Notes: generated by a model not told the origin, from the letters alone. 64,000 nt of DNA from Bradyrhizobium sp. 186 (GCF_023101685.1 NZ_CP082164.1:8060001-8124000); one strand, 5' to 3'; counted from the first letter of the stretch, positions 53,229-62,263 are shown. Made by a program: numbers and translations.

Positions 53229-53828
53229 TCAGCGCGGGCTGACGCTGCTCGTCGCGGCAGCGACCGAACCGCTGAAATTCGGAGCCGTGTTGGGGGTCCC
53301 GTTGTTGCCTAACGTCGTTGAACTGGTGTTGGCGCCACCAGTCGAGCCACCGCCACCCGTCGCACCGCCACCGCCTGTGCCGCCGCCGCCAGTGGCAGCA
53401 ATCGCAACATCGCCGATCGCGGCTTGATAAGCAGCGATGACGTCTGCGTTGCCGATGCTGGCAATCGCGGTCTGGATTTCGTTGGCGAACGCGGCGTCGC
53501 TCTGTGCGGCCATGCGAGCGACCTGCGCAAGCCCGGCCACAATCGCGCGCATTTGGTCTGTCGTCGTCGCAGGATCCTTTAAGAGCGCGATAAGGCCCGG
53601 CAGCGTCGCGGGATCGGAAGCACCGAGGTCGCGCACACGCGAGACCATCTGCGCACCACCGGTCGGATATTGCTGCAAGAGGCTGTTCGGTGAACTCTTG
53701 AAATCCGAAGTCACCTGGACGGGTAGCTGCCGCTGCGGAGGATAGACGGCCGCGCTGGCAGCCGTTGAAATCGCTGCGGCCACCGCCGCAGCCGCAGCCA
53801 ACCGCAGCGCAACACTAATTACGCTCAT
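53229..53828 (-). CDS. Secreted protein with glycine-rich tail
   Basis: The product has 199 residues from ATG 53828, which follows GGAGAG. The signal peptide (SVISVALRLAAAAAVAAAIS...ASA) precedes a helical domain with regular phrases (LPGLIALLKDPATTTDQMRAIVAGLAQVARMA). The low-complexity tail at about 150-199 is made of GGGG, T and S blocks. The order resembles small secreted proteins found beside exopolysaccharide export genes in rhizobia. The tail may be a flexible wall- or matrix-facing linker. The function is unknown. Confidence 0.75.
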   Translation of the reverse strand: MSVISVALRLAAAAAVAAAISTAASAAVYPPQRQLPVQVTSDFKSSPNSLLQQYPTGGAQMVSRVRDLGASDPATLPGLIALLKDPATTTDQMRAIVAGLAQVARMAAQSDAAFANEIQTAIASIGNADVIAAYQAAIGDVAIAATGGGGTGGGGATGGGGSTGGANTSSTTLGNNGTPNTAPNFSGSVAAATSSVSPR

Positions 53829-53955
53829 ATATCTCTCCAAAATATCTGCTGCCCCCTGCCGCGGGCAAATGGCTTTACGGCGCGGAAGCTATCGCAAGTA
53901 GAAGCGACTGTCCACATATCCTAAAAACTTCGTAAACAGCGCAACTGCTTCAAAA

Positions 53956-55434
53956 CTAGACAGTTTTGTGAAGCTCGGCGACGCGCGAGGACGTCCTTTC
54001 GGCCCTGTCTCCGCGTCCATCCTCCTGCCGCCTCGCGTCGAGCGTTGGCGAAGCTTTGTCAGAGCGGAACGATTGCGACAGTCCAGTACCGAAAAGCGCA
54101 AAGAACGGAATGCTGTAGCCAGGAATTTGCAGCGTGAAGTCCAGGCAGGAGTGCATCAGCGACAAGGTCGCGGTCGCGGCCGCCCCGAGCGGAATGATCA
54201 CATCGCGCCGCCGGCCGAACACGCCGCGCGCAAGGATCACCAGCATGATCGCCCAGGCGAGCGCCACCAAAAGCGCCAGGGGAATGCCGACGTCGGAGGC
54301 AAGCTCCAGGGGCGTCGAATGTGCGATGTCCCAGATGCCGCGAATCGAGATGTTGGGGCTGCGGTACGGCGGGAATGCCCACTGGAAGGTGCCCATGCCG
54401 GTGCCGAACCAAGGGTTGTCGGCGATGATCTTGAGAGTGGATTTCCAGGCTTCCACCCGCCCCTCATCGACCAGCCCCTGGCTATCGAAGCGGCTGGAGA
54501 CGCGCCCGCCCAGCAGTTGCATGAGGCCGAGCGCGACCACCAGGCCCGAGCCGAGCGATATCCAGATGCCTGTTTTGGGTGGCAGATCCTTGCGCAGGAG
54601 CACGATGAACGAGACGATCATAGCGAGCAGCGACAGGCTGACGCCCGCGCGCGAGCCGGTCATGAACATCGCCATCAGGCAGATCAGTAGCGAAAGAAGC
54701 TGTGGCAGGATTTTCCGTGGCGGAATCGCCCGCAAATCAAGCGACAGTCGCTTCCATTCGAGGTGCCGTTCGGGAATACGCCGTCGGACGTCTTCCAGAA
54801 TCAGCAGCATCCAGATCACCGCGCAGGAGCCAAAATAAGCCGCCGCCGTGTTGCGGTTGATGAACGTGCCGGTGACGCTGCCGACATAGGCGGTCTTGTC
54901 CCGCCACAGGATCAGAGTGGGCTCGATCAGGAAGGACAAGACGCCATACAGCGCGTAGAGCGCTCCGGAGACGGCAATGACCCACAACATGCGTCGGGCG
55001 CGCTCGCGGTCCGCGCCAACAGTGATCCCGAGGAGGATCGCCAGAATGTTGGCGAGCGGCGCGCCTAGCGCGAAGAATGCCTCGTTCTTGACGATGGACG
55101 CCGAGGGGGCGATCGGCACGCCCAACAGAACCGACGCCTGCTTCCAGATCGGCTGGAACGGCGCGACCCAGGGGTGGTCGGACAACTGCTCGTGCAAGAC
55201 GAACGCGTAGCCGGCAACAATGACGCCAATGCCAGCGATGATCCACAAGTGCGGTCTTCGCAAGTCTCGCGTCGGCGCGAAGATCAATGCCGCGCCGAGG
55301 CACAGGCACCAGAACGCGATCGAGAGGTCGTTGGTCGAGCCGAACGGAAACGGCGCGCCGGCCACCACGAAGAACAGGATGAACGTGGCGGGCAGGCTCC
55401 ACGACCAGCTTATGTTGGGAAGCCGAAGGCGCAT
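53956..55434 (-). CDS. O-antigen ligase/Wzy-like polysaccharide polymerase
   Basis: The 492-residue integral membrane protein has about eleven spans. The Wzy_C-type segment is clear: a large periplasmic loop with VEAWKSTLKIIADNPWFGTGMGTF and FPPYR, then DIAHSTPLELASDVGIPLAL. These are the marks of Wzy polymerases and WaaL ligases, which use undecaprenyl-linked sugar chains. In this setting polymerase is more likely. The charged C-terminal tail of about 40 residues is disordered-looking. The start at ATG 55434 leads directly into the first span. Confidence 0.88.
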   Translation of the reverse strand: MRLRLPNISWSWSLPATFILFFVVAGAPFPFGSTNDLSIAFWCLCLGAALIFAPTRDLRRPHLWIIAGIGVIVAGYAFVLHEQLSDHPWVAPFQPIWKQASVLLGVPIAPSASIVKNEAFFALGAPLANILAILLGITVGADRERARRMLWVIAVSGALYALYGVLSFLIEPTLILWRDKTAYVGSVTGTFINRNTAAAYFGSCAVIWMLLILEDVRRRIPERHLEWKRLSLDLRAIPPRKILPQLLSLLICLMAMFMTGSRAGVSLSLLAMIVSFIVLLRKDLPPKTGIWISLGSGLVVALGLMQLLGGRVSSRFDSQGLVDEGRVEAWKSTLKIIADNPWFGTGMGTFQWAFPPYRSPNISIRGIWDIAHSTPLELASDVGIPLALLVALAWAIMLVILARGVFGRRRDVIIPLGAAATATLSLMHSCLDFTLQIPGYSIPFFALFGTGLSQSFRSDKASPTLDARRQEDGRGDRAERTSSRVAELHKTV

Positions 55435-55464
55435 CGTCGTTCAAGCCGGCCTTTGCTCTAGCTT

Positions 55465-56046
55465 CTAGAGGAAGCAGTCGATCGGATAGATCTTTAGATC
55501 CACGTTAAGGCGGCTGTTCCGGGTCTGCGCCCGAAATGCATAGAATGTCCCCAAGCTATCACTGCCCGGATCGAGTTTTATTCCAGGCGTTAATTCATCG
55601 GGCGGGACCAAAAGGCCGATATGGCGGTTGATGCCGCTTATCTCGACCCGCCCCTCCCCCTCGCCAAAGTGGCCGCCAACCCGGGTGACTGTCACCTTGG
55701 GCAAGCCGCGCCGCTGATGGCAGGCCTCCTCCTCCCATAGCTTGGTCTGCTGGACCAGCGACTTGTCTGGTCTGTCAGGGACAACGATATCCGGGAAGGA
55801 CGGATGCAGCATCCCGAAGAAGCGGCTCTCGTTGGCGTTCGCCGACAATCGGACGGTGAATGAAACTTCGCCCTTGGCGCCCCGGAGGCGCTGGAAGATC
55901 GGCGCCTCGGGCTCGGCTGAGACCACCACATCGATCCGGTGGCGTACTCCGAACTCCCCCGCCGCGGCGACAGCGTCTTCGAGCAGAACAGGGCCCACGA
56001 GGACGAGGGTTAGAAAACACCAGAATGCTCGTCGTCGAAAGCGCAT
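55465..56046 (-). CDS. Secreted hypothetical protein
   Basis: The product has 193 residues from ATG 56046. A signal peptide (RRRAFWCFLTLVLVGPVLLEDAVAAAG) leads a mature beta-rich domain (VSFTVRLSANANESRFFGMLHP; GEGRVEISGINRHIGLLVP) with a Cys near the end. The longer frame passes through the terminator at 56148 and is rejected. It lies 30 bases upstream of the polymerase gene and is probably cotranscribed with it. The family is not recognised. Confidence 0.7.
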   Translation of the reverse strand: MRFRRRAFWCFLTLVLVGPVLLEDAVAAAGEFGVRHRIDVVVSAEPEAPIFQRLRGAKGEVSFTVRLSANANESRFFGMLHPSFPDIVVPDRPDKSLVQQTKLWEEEACHQRRGLPKVTVTRVGGHFGEGEGRVEISGINRHIGLLVPPDELTPGIKLDPGSDSLGTFYAFRAQTRNSRLNVDLKIYPIDCFL

Positions 56047-56147
56047 GAGGCCTCGCGACACTGCGGGGGTGACCGATGACCGGCGCGCCTTGTTCGGTGG
56101 TGCCTTGATCCATAGCCCGACAGTACCGATTGGATCCTTAAACGAAA

Positions 56148-56176
56148 ATGGCACCGGGACAAAGCCCCGGTGCCAT
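56148..56176 (-). terminator. Rho-independent terminator of wza
   Basis: An 11-bp perfect stem (56148-56158 with 56166-56176) has a 7-base loop. On the minus strand it is followed by TTTCGTTT. It lies 30 bases after the wza stop and separates wza from the gene at 56046. Confidence 0.85.
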
Positions 56177-56205
56177 CGGTTTTGCTAGATCAGGTTGGCT
56201 CCGCC

Positions 56206-57408
56206 TTACGGCGCCAACTTGATGTTGTTGCGGAAGATCAGCGCGTCGTTCGACAGGTTCACCGCGTCGCTGCCGGTCGCCATGATCACCCGGAGGAAGG
56301 TCAGGAACTTCGTGACCTCGACGTTGCGCGAGTTCGAGACGTAGATGATGTCCTGGTTCTTCATCATGACCTTGGTGGCGAGGAAGAAGCCACCCGGATC
56401 GCGGAAGTTCACGTTGAAGATGACCGGGATCGTCTCGGTTGTGTACTTGCTGACGTCGATGCCGAGCTGAGCTGCGACCTCACGCGGCTCGCGGCGATAC
56501 AGGTACACCGATGCCGGATCCGCTTGGCCGTCCAGAAGGCCGCCGGCCTTGCCCACGGCTTCGCCGAGGTTGATGCGCCAGGCATCGAAGTTGAACTCGC
56601 CGCTCTGACCGCTGGCGCCAAACGCCAGGAACTTCTGCTGTTCGCGATAGACATAGACGCTGTCGTCCGGACGAACAAAGATGTTGTTCTCCGGCGCCAT
56701 CACGAGATTCTCGAACGGCACGGTCGCGCGCTTGCCGGCACGTTCCAGCATGACCCAGGTCTCGAAGCCCTGGCCCTTGATGCCGCCGGCGCGGGTGATC
56801 GCGTCGAGCACCTTGTCCTTTGCGCCTGCGGCGCTCGCCGGATAACGGGCCGGCGTATTGACCTCGCCGAGCACGCTGATGAGCTGGGTGCGCTGCGAGG
56901 ACATCGCAACGACGACCTGCGGCTCGATGGCGCGGTTGGCGATTTTTTCAACGATGGAGCGCTGGATTTGGACCGCCGTGAGGCCGTTGGCCTTGACCTG
57001 CCCGGCGTAGGGCACGGTGATGAAGCCGTCATTGTCGACCGACTGATCGGGGATCGTCACGAAGTTGCCCGGACGGACGCCGGCTTCGGCCGGGATGAAC
57101 AGACCACCCGCCGCGGCTTCGAAGATGGTGACGCTGACGACGTCGCCGATGCCGAACACGATGCTGGCCGGCGGCCGTTTGTCCGTGAACGCACCCGCAA
57201 GCCCCTTGGGTTCATGGGTGTGCAGGATGTTGACCGTCGCCGGATTGATCGGCACGAGCTCGTAGGCCGGCGCGCTTTCCGTCTGAATGTGGTTGTTGAC
57301 GTCGTCGGTTAACGGTCCCGAGCCGGGATTGGTCGAACAGCCCCCAAGCGCCAAGCCGACGCTCAAAAGCGCCAGCGTCAAAACACGAGTCGTCACAAAT
57401 GCATGCAT
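56206..57408 (-). CDS. wza: Outer-membrane polysaccharide export lipoprotein (Wza-type)
   Basis: The product has 400 residues. A lipoprotein signal with the lipobox LGGC (Cys24) is followed by the Poly_export domain at about 85-170 (FGIGDVVSVTIFEAA; DGFITVPYAGQVKANGLT) and SLBB domains (ISVLGEVNTPARYPA; SAGDAITRAGGI-like LDAITRAGGIKG). The C-terminal part forms the outer-membrane helix barrel in Wza. It makes the export channel that docks on Wzc. The gene has its own promoter region (57,409-57,660) and a strong terminator, so it is probably monocistronic. Confidence 0.95.
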   Translation of the reverse strand: MHAFVTTRVLTLALLSVGLALGGCSTNPGSGPLTDDVNNHIQTESAPAYELVPINPATVNILHTHEPKGLAGAFTDKRPPASIVFGIGDVVSVTIFEAAAGGLFIPAEAGVRPGNFVTIPDQSVDNDGFITVPYAGQVKANGLTAVQIQRSIVEKIANRAIEPQVVVAMSSQRTQLISVLGEVNTPARYPASAAGAKDKVLDAITRAGGIKGQGFETWVMLERAGKRATVPFENLVMAPENNIFVRPDDSVYVYREQQKFLAFGASGQSGEFNFDAWRINLGEAVGKAGGLLDGQADPASVYLYRREPREVAAQLGIDVSKYTTETIPVIFNVNFRDPGGFFLATKVMMKNQDIIYVSNSRNVEVTKFLTFLRVIMATGSDAVNLSNDALIFRNNIKLAP

Positions 57409-57663
57409 GAAGGCGCCCGGTGGTTCCCCTATTGAGTCAATTGGTACGGTGCGCCGCGAACTGCGACAAGGCTTCGCAGCCCAAATGCGTGGTTAACGGT
57501 GCGATCTGGTTGGGAGTGTTGCGCTTCCGCAACTTTCGGGAACCCGCATTAAGCCTTTGTGACCCTTTGTTATAATCTGTGTGCTGCTTAATCAGGCAAT
57601 CCGGCTACTCCCGCTCGCCTGCGTCTCTGGGAGAAATTCGGGCCGATTGAATGGATTTCTGAC

Positions 57664-58194
57664 GTGGCGCTTTTCGCAGTCGCAGCATTGTTTATTGCCT
57701 GGAGCCCCCAGGCGGCCGATCCTGTGGCGCCGACCTGGCTTGCCTCGGCCAGCCTCTAATTCCCGTAGCGGCGCCCGCCTCGAGCTGGAAGTTCACCCGC
57801 ACCCAAGGGACAAAGGAAGGTGAGACCTTCGCCTCCATCATGAAGACCGCCGAAATCCGACCTGGACTTCGCCGGCCTGATCGTCCGCTGCGCGCCTCAT
57901 GGCAAGATCGACGTGTTGGTGGCCTTGATCCGGCCGTTCCCGCCCAGAAGCCACCCCAAGGTCACGCTTTCCTCCGCGGCAGGAGGCACCTTGACGTTCG
58001 AGGCCAGCATGGCCGCGGCTGGTGCCGCCGTCCTTTTGCCTGACGAGGTCTCCGCCTTTGCCGGTGGGAAGTGGCAGACAACGCCTTCCCTAACGGTCCT
58101 GGTCAAAGAAACCGATAGCGAAATCAAAGGCGTGGTGGCGTTGAACGGGCTCCGCGAGGCTTATAACTCGTTGCTGGCAAATTGCGGCCAGTAG
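57664..58194 (+). pseudogene. Frameshifted secreted-protein gene
   Basis: From GTG 57664 the frame reads a signal peptide (ALFAVAALFIAWSPQAADPVAPTWL) and stops at 57757. The next conserved-looking piece, SSWKFTRTQGTKEGETFASIMKTAEI, lies in a second frame from 57771 to about 57858. From 57859 the first frame resumes as DLDFAGLIVRCAPHGKIDVLVALI and continues to the stop at 58194. Two compensating indels would restore one protein of about 175 residues. It is either a fresh pseudogene or a sequencing error. The family is unknown. Confidence 0.6.
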
Positions 58195-58268
58195 ACAAAA
58201 TTTAGCCATACGACTTAAGGGTCTTTTCAGGGGGCGGAACCTAAGGTCCGGAGCACGGAGTGTTTCGG

Positions 58269-58544
58269 ATGACCGAGCTTTTGATTTTTTGCTTTCTTGT
58301 AGGTGCGGTGCTGGGCCAACGCTTTCGGGTCTTGGTGCTCCTGCCGCTAACCTTTGTCATGGTGCTCGTCGCCATCCCGGTTGGATGGATGGCCAATGTC
58401 ACCTTCCTTGAAAGCCTGAAGAACCTGGTGCTCGCGGCCGTTGCTCTCCAGGCCGGTTATCTGTTCGGCTCGGCAGCGCGCTTTGCCCTTGCCAGCGCTC
58501 GTGCCGCCCGGGTGTTTGCTCGGCCGGTCAACACCGTTCGCTGA
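58269..58544 (+). CDS. Small membrane protein
   Basis: The product has 91 residues from ATG 58269; a GTG three codons earlier with a GGAG site is also possible. Two or three membrane spans fill the first 75 residues (LLIFCFLVGAVLG; VLVLLPLTFVMVLVAIPVGW; LVLAAVALQAGYLFGSAARF). It lies ahead of the second Wzy-like gene on the same strand. Small membrane proteins of this type are frequent in exopolysaccharide loci. The function is unknown. Confidence 0.65.
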   Translation: MTELLIFCFLVGAVLGQRFRVLVLLPLTFVMVLVAIPVGWMANVTFLESLKNLVLAAVALQAGYLFGSAARFALASARAARVFARPVNTVR

Positions 58545-58705
58545 CCTCTTCAGCGGGACGATCGAGAGCCCGCCTGAGAGTCCGCCGGGCAAAGCTTCGT
58601 TGGGTCTGCGATTCTGCGTTCATTGCGAGCCCAGCTCTGTTTGAAAATCGATCGACGGCTAGTATGGTGACCTGACCGGTTCAGGATTCCTCATCAGGCG
58701 CCCGT

Positions 58706-59974
58706 TTGTCCCTCGCTTATTTTGCCCTCATCGTCGCTATTGTTTCCGCTTCAGCTCTCGAAATTGCCGGCGCCAAATTCGGCGCACAGCCCGGGATGAT
58801 GGCTGCGGCCTTAAGCGTATTGGCAGCCGCCTTCAGCGCACGAAAGGCTGACTACGAGCACTATCTCCGTGCCACCGCTTGGGGCCGCTGGGTTCTGATC
58901 GCCATTCCTCTTTGTATCGCAGCCCAACTCGCGCCGCTCTGGCTGAGCTGGGCCCATCCGATCTGGGCGAGTGTACACGATGCCTTGGGCGGGCTGGCCT
59001 TTGGGCCAATCACGGCCGACCTCGGCTTGACGTTGAACGCGCTGTTCTTGGCGCTTGTCGCTCTCGCTCTTCTCGGCGTTACCATCGTGGTGGTCCGCGA
59101 CCGCGGCCGCGCCGAATTGGTTCTTTTTGTCCTGAGCGGCATAGCAACGGCCGGCGCCCTGGCCTTGGATCTGCATTGGCTCTCGCCGGGACTTATGGGC
59201 GCCGCCCCCTCCGACCTGGCGACAAGCTTTGCCGGCCTCGGGACCATGCTGAATTTAGCCGTCATGCAGCTGGCCGCTGAGCGGGCCGAAACGCGTCACT
59301 CGCTCGTTCGCTCGATTGCGATCGGCCTTTGCGGCCTTCTGGGCGCTCTGGCAAGCGCCCTTGCGATCTTTGGCTTGTCCGGCACGAACAGCGCGATCGC
59401 CGTAGCCTTCGGCTTCGTGCTAATTCTGCTGATCCTCGTCATTCGAAGGATCGACTTATCGCCGTTGGCCGCAGGCGCGCTGTCGCTGGCCGCGCTGATC
59501 GGAACGGTTATCGTCCTGAGCTTCCTCTTCGAAAAGAATGCCGGGCCGATTCTTTTGCGGCTTGTCCCCGATGTGGGGGCCGAAACCAGAGCCGCGCTTG
59601 AACGCATGTTGGCCGACACGCGATGGTTCGGTGCGGGCGCAGGGACATTTTCGGCCGTGGCCAGGATCTATCTAAGCGATTCCGGCGCGGCTTTGATGGC
59701 ACCCTCAACGGCTTTTGCCATCTTCGCGGATTTGGGATGGATCGGTCTTTCTGCCGCGCTGCTGGCGGGCATGATGGCTCTGGGACGCTTGTTCTTCGGC
59801 GCTTTGCAGCGCGGCCGCGACTCGTTCTTCCCTGCGGCGGCGGCGGCCTGCGTTGTCTTCGTGCTCGTTCAGGGCTTCGCCGGTCCGGGACTGCTGCACC
59901 CGGCAGCAATCCTTTGCCTCGCGGTGATCGTGGGACTGGGATTGTCGCAGAGCGTCAGCCAGTCCTCACGATAG
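58706..59974 (+). CDS. Second O-antigen ligase/Wzy-like membrane protein
   Basis: The product has about 422 residues from a TTG with a weak ribosome-binding site. Ten or so membrane spans are present. The C-terminal segment RMLADTRWFGAGAGTFSAVARIY followed by PSTAFAIFADLGWIGL has the Wzy_C pattern (GxGxGTF, then a Gly-rich span). The N-terminal half is less typical. It may be a polymerase for another repeat unit, a ligase, or an accessory to the first Wzy-like protein. Having two such genes in one locus is noteworthy. Confidence 0.7.
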   Translation: MSLAYFALIVAIVSASALEIAGAKFGAQPGMMAAALSVLAAAFSARKADYEHYLRATAWGRWVLIAIPLCIAAQLAPLWLSWAHPIWASVHDALGGLAFGPITADLGLTLNALFLALVALALLGVTIVVVRDRGRAELVLFVLSGIATAGALALDLHWLSPGLMGAAPSDLATSFAGLGTMLNLAVMQLAAERAETRHSLVRSIAIGLCGLLGALASALAIFGLSGTNSAIAVAFGFVLILLILVIRRIDLSPLAAGALSLAALIGTVIVLSFLFEKNAGPILLRLVPDVGAETRAALERMLADTRWFGAGAGTFSAVARIYLSDSGAALMAPSTAFAIFADLGWIGLSAALLAGMMALGRLFFGALQRGRDSFFPAAAAACVVFVLVQGFAGPGLLHPAAILCLAVIVGLGLSQSVSQSSR

Positions 59975-59986
59975 ACGCGCCGGTCA

Positions 59987-60610
59987 TCAGGCGTTGCGAT
60001 CGCCGCCAAGTGAGGCCCAGTAGTTCGGATTCTTGGGCATCTGGATGCGGACCCAGCGATAGGACTTCTTCGACCAGGGCAGGATATGCCCGGTGAGGTT
60101 GTCCAGCACGAGATCGCCGGAGAACGTGCGCACCACGACCACGAGATGATGCTCACCCCAGGTCGTCACGACCTCGCTGAGCAACACCGAACGCGCCGGG
60201 AAGCCCTTGGCGATCAGATCGTGGCGTTTTGTCACAGCGTAATCGTTGCAGTCGCCGCTCGCAGGATGCAGCAGCCACTTCTCGCCACGCAGCCCGTCCA
60301 AATTGGGCTCGGGTCGGATCGCGCTGTTGACCCGGTGATTGACCTCCTGAAGCAGAGCCATGCGTTCGGCCGTGAGCTTTAGACGACCGCCCCTGAACAC
60401 GATTTGCTGCGGTCGCGGCTTACACTCGCCCTCGTACTTCAGGCAAAAGATCGTGAACGCCATCGGCGCCAAGGTCGGCTGGTCGAACTTGATGTACTGG
60501 ATGGCGCCGCGCAACGCCAACGGCGCACCAACAAAGGCGGCCTCGGCCTTGTGCTGGCCCCCAGCCAATAGAGCGGCGGCCACCGCCAGGAACTTTACAA
60601 CTTTGCGCAT
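59987..60610 (-). CDS. BTLCP-family (LapG-like) periplasmic cysteine protease
   Basis: The product has 207 residues with a signal peptide (MRKVVKFLAVAAALLAGGQHKAEA). The bacterial transglutaminase-like cysteine peptidase core is complete: VNHRVN near residue 90, catalytic Cys in SGDCNDYAVTKRHDL near 120, His in GEHHLVVVV near 153, and Asp in VLDNL near 170. LapG, of the same family, cuts RTX adhesins at the outer membrane under c-di-GMP control. The window contains an RTX protein and its likely exporter, so a comparable role is plausible. No LapD gene is present. Confidence 0.85.
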   Translation of the reverse strand: MRKVVKFLAVAAALLAGGQHKAEAAFVGAPLALRGAIQYIKFDQPTLAPMAFTIFCLKYEGECKPRPQQIVFRGGRLKLTAERMALLQEVNHRVNSAIRPEPNLDGLRGEKWLLHPASGDCNDYAVTKRHDLIAKGFPARSVLLSEVVTTWGEHHLVVVVRTFSGDLVLDNLTGHILPWSKKSYRWVRIQMPKNPNYWASLGGDRNA

Positions 60611-60801
60611 GTCGCGCTCCCCGTTTTTGTTGGGGCAACGCTACGCGAGACGTCTTGAAATCCGGCTCAAAGGCCGAGCCATCCTTTAATCAAAACGGCC
60701 GCGACTCCGTCAGAAACAATTAAGAATACCGATGCGTAATTTGTTCTGCTATGAGCGATCATGACGTCCATTCATGACGCCAGACGCGATTCGACCAGCT
60801 G

Positions 60802-61539
60802 ATGGGCCTTTCCAAGCGCTTTCGTAAGAACGTCAAGCCTCGGCTTCCCGACGGCGTGAGGATCTATGCCATGGGCGATGTGCATGGACGCGCCGACTTG
60901 CTTCAGTCGCTCTTAACCGTCATCGACGCCGACCTTGCTCGCTCAGCTCCCGAACGAGCGATCCAGGTGTTTCTTGGCGACTATGTCGACCGGGGTCCGG
61001 ACTCACGCGCCGTGCTTGATATCCTGATCGCACGCTCGAAGTCGCATGAGACGGTCTGTCTCAAGGGCAACCACGAGGTTTTCCTGCTCGAGGTCCTCAA
61101 GGATCCGGCACGGTTGCAGGAATGGCGCCACTACGGAGGCCTGCTGACACTTGTCTCCTACGGCATTAACCCGACGATGAATCCGACGCCGGAGGAGCAG
61201 ATTGAGCTGATCGAGGGCTTGAGGCGCGCGCTTCCGCCGGAGCATCTTTCCTTTCTTCAGCAGCTCCGCTCGTCCTTCGCGTGTGGCGACTTCTTTTTTG
61301 TTCACGCCGGGGTCAAGCCCGGCGTAGCCCTCGAACGTCAAAAGGAGGAGGATCTGCTCTGGATCCGCGAGGAATTCCTCGAGTCCGAAAGACGCTTCGG
61401 CAAATATGTCGTCCACGGCCATACCCCGGTCAGCGCTCCGGATATCCGGCCAAACCGGATCAATATCGACACCGGCGCTTACGCGACCGGCAACTTGACC
61501 TTGCTCACGATCCAGGGCGATAGTCTGCTCGCAATTTAG
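60802..61539 (+). CDS. PPP-family serine/threonine protein phosphatase
   Basis: The product has 245 residues. All metal-binding motifs of the PPP superfamily are present: GDVHGR near residue 25, GDYVDRG near 57, GNHE near 88, VHAG near 170 and the late HGHTP near 210. There is no signal peptide. Bacterial members remove phosphate from Ser/Thr and in some cases Tyr. Its place beside wzc, wza and the polymerases, without a low-molecular-weight Wzb-type phosphatase, suggests it may counter the Wzc kinase. That pairing is inferred. Confidence 0.9.
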   Translation: MGLSKRFRKNVKPRLPDGVRIYAMGDVHGRADLLQSLLTVIDADLARSAPERAIQVFLGDYVDRGPDSRAVLDILIARSKSHETVCLKGNHEVFLLEVLKDPARLQEWRHYGGLLTLVSYGINPTMNPTPEEQIELIEGLRRALPPEHLSFLQQLRSSFACGDFFFVHAGVKPGVALERQKEEDLLWIREEFLESERRFGKYVVHGHTPVSAPDIRPNRINIDTGAYATGNLTLLTIQGDSLLAI

Positions 61540-61600
61540 GGCTTTTGCAGAGTTGCTGGCCAACTCCCGCGCTCCGCCTCCCGAGCCTCTCGAATTCATT

Positions 61601-62263
61601 ATGAGCCGCATGATCTTGCTTCGCATCGTTGGCGTCTGCATCGCAGTGATATTGCTGCTTTATGCCGGATTGGAATTTTATGGCGATCTCACGCGATCGA
61701 ACTTTCGGGCGAGCGATTTGTTCTTGGGCGAGTTTCCGCCCGAGAAGGTCAATGTAGCCTCATCGGGCGTTCTGGCGCCCTTTTCATTCGATGGCGACTT
61801 GCTTGCGAACTACGCGGCAGCGAAAGCCGCGGACTTTCTTCACCATCCCGCAGCCGATGCGAACAGCAGGGCTACCGAGAACAAGGCGGCCCAAGATGCC
61901 GTGGTTGCGGCCCTGAAAGTATCGCCGATCCGGCCCGCGCTATGGCTCACGCTCGGCACGCTGAAGGCGCAGGCGGGCGAGCCGGTGACGCCTGCGGTGA
62001 AAATGTCTTACTTGGCCGGCGCCGTGCCGATCGCCGTTGCCTTCGCGCGGATCCAGACTGTGACCTCGAGCGCGGCGGCAGCCGACGAAGAGATCAAGCT
62101 CCTGGCGCAATCGGACATTCGCTCGGCGCTTGCCAACCGCGCTCGCTACGAGCAGCTTCTGATCGCGGCCTACGTGCAGGCGACGCCGCAAGGCAAGTCG
62201 CTGCTTCTGGAGGCCACCCAGGGGACCGATCCCAAGTTCAACCAGATTTTGCGGCGGTACTGA
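61601..62263 (+). CDS. Membrane-anchored exopolysaccharide-associated protein, paralogue of the one at 49914
   Basis: The product has 220 residues from ATG 61601. One N-terminal membrane span (IVGVCIAVILLLYAGLEFY) precedes a helical periplasmic domain (VVAALKVSPIRPALWLTLGTLKAQAG; YLAGAVPIAVAFARIQ). The order of segments and the SPxxPxLWLTL phrase match the Wzc-coupled protein at 49914-50687. It follows the phosphatase gene by 61 bases on the same strand. The function is unknown. Confidence 0.75.
   Translation: MSRMILLRIVGVCIAVILLLYAGLEFYGDLTRSNFRASDLFLGEFPPEKVNVASSGVLAPFSFDGDLLANYAAAKAADFLHHPAADANSRATENKAAQDAVVAALKVSPIRPALWLTLGTLKAQAGEPVTPAVKMSYLAGAVPIAVAFARIQTVTSSAAAADEEIKLLAQSDIRSALANRARYEQLLIAAYVQATPQGKSLLLEATQGTDPKFNQILRRY

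Noticed and set aside
56170..57312. 380-residue plus-strand frame opposite wza
   Set aside because: The minus frame is a clear Wza protein with lipobox and SLBB domains. The plus frame is its shadow and starts inside the terminator.
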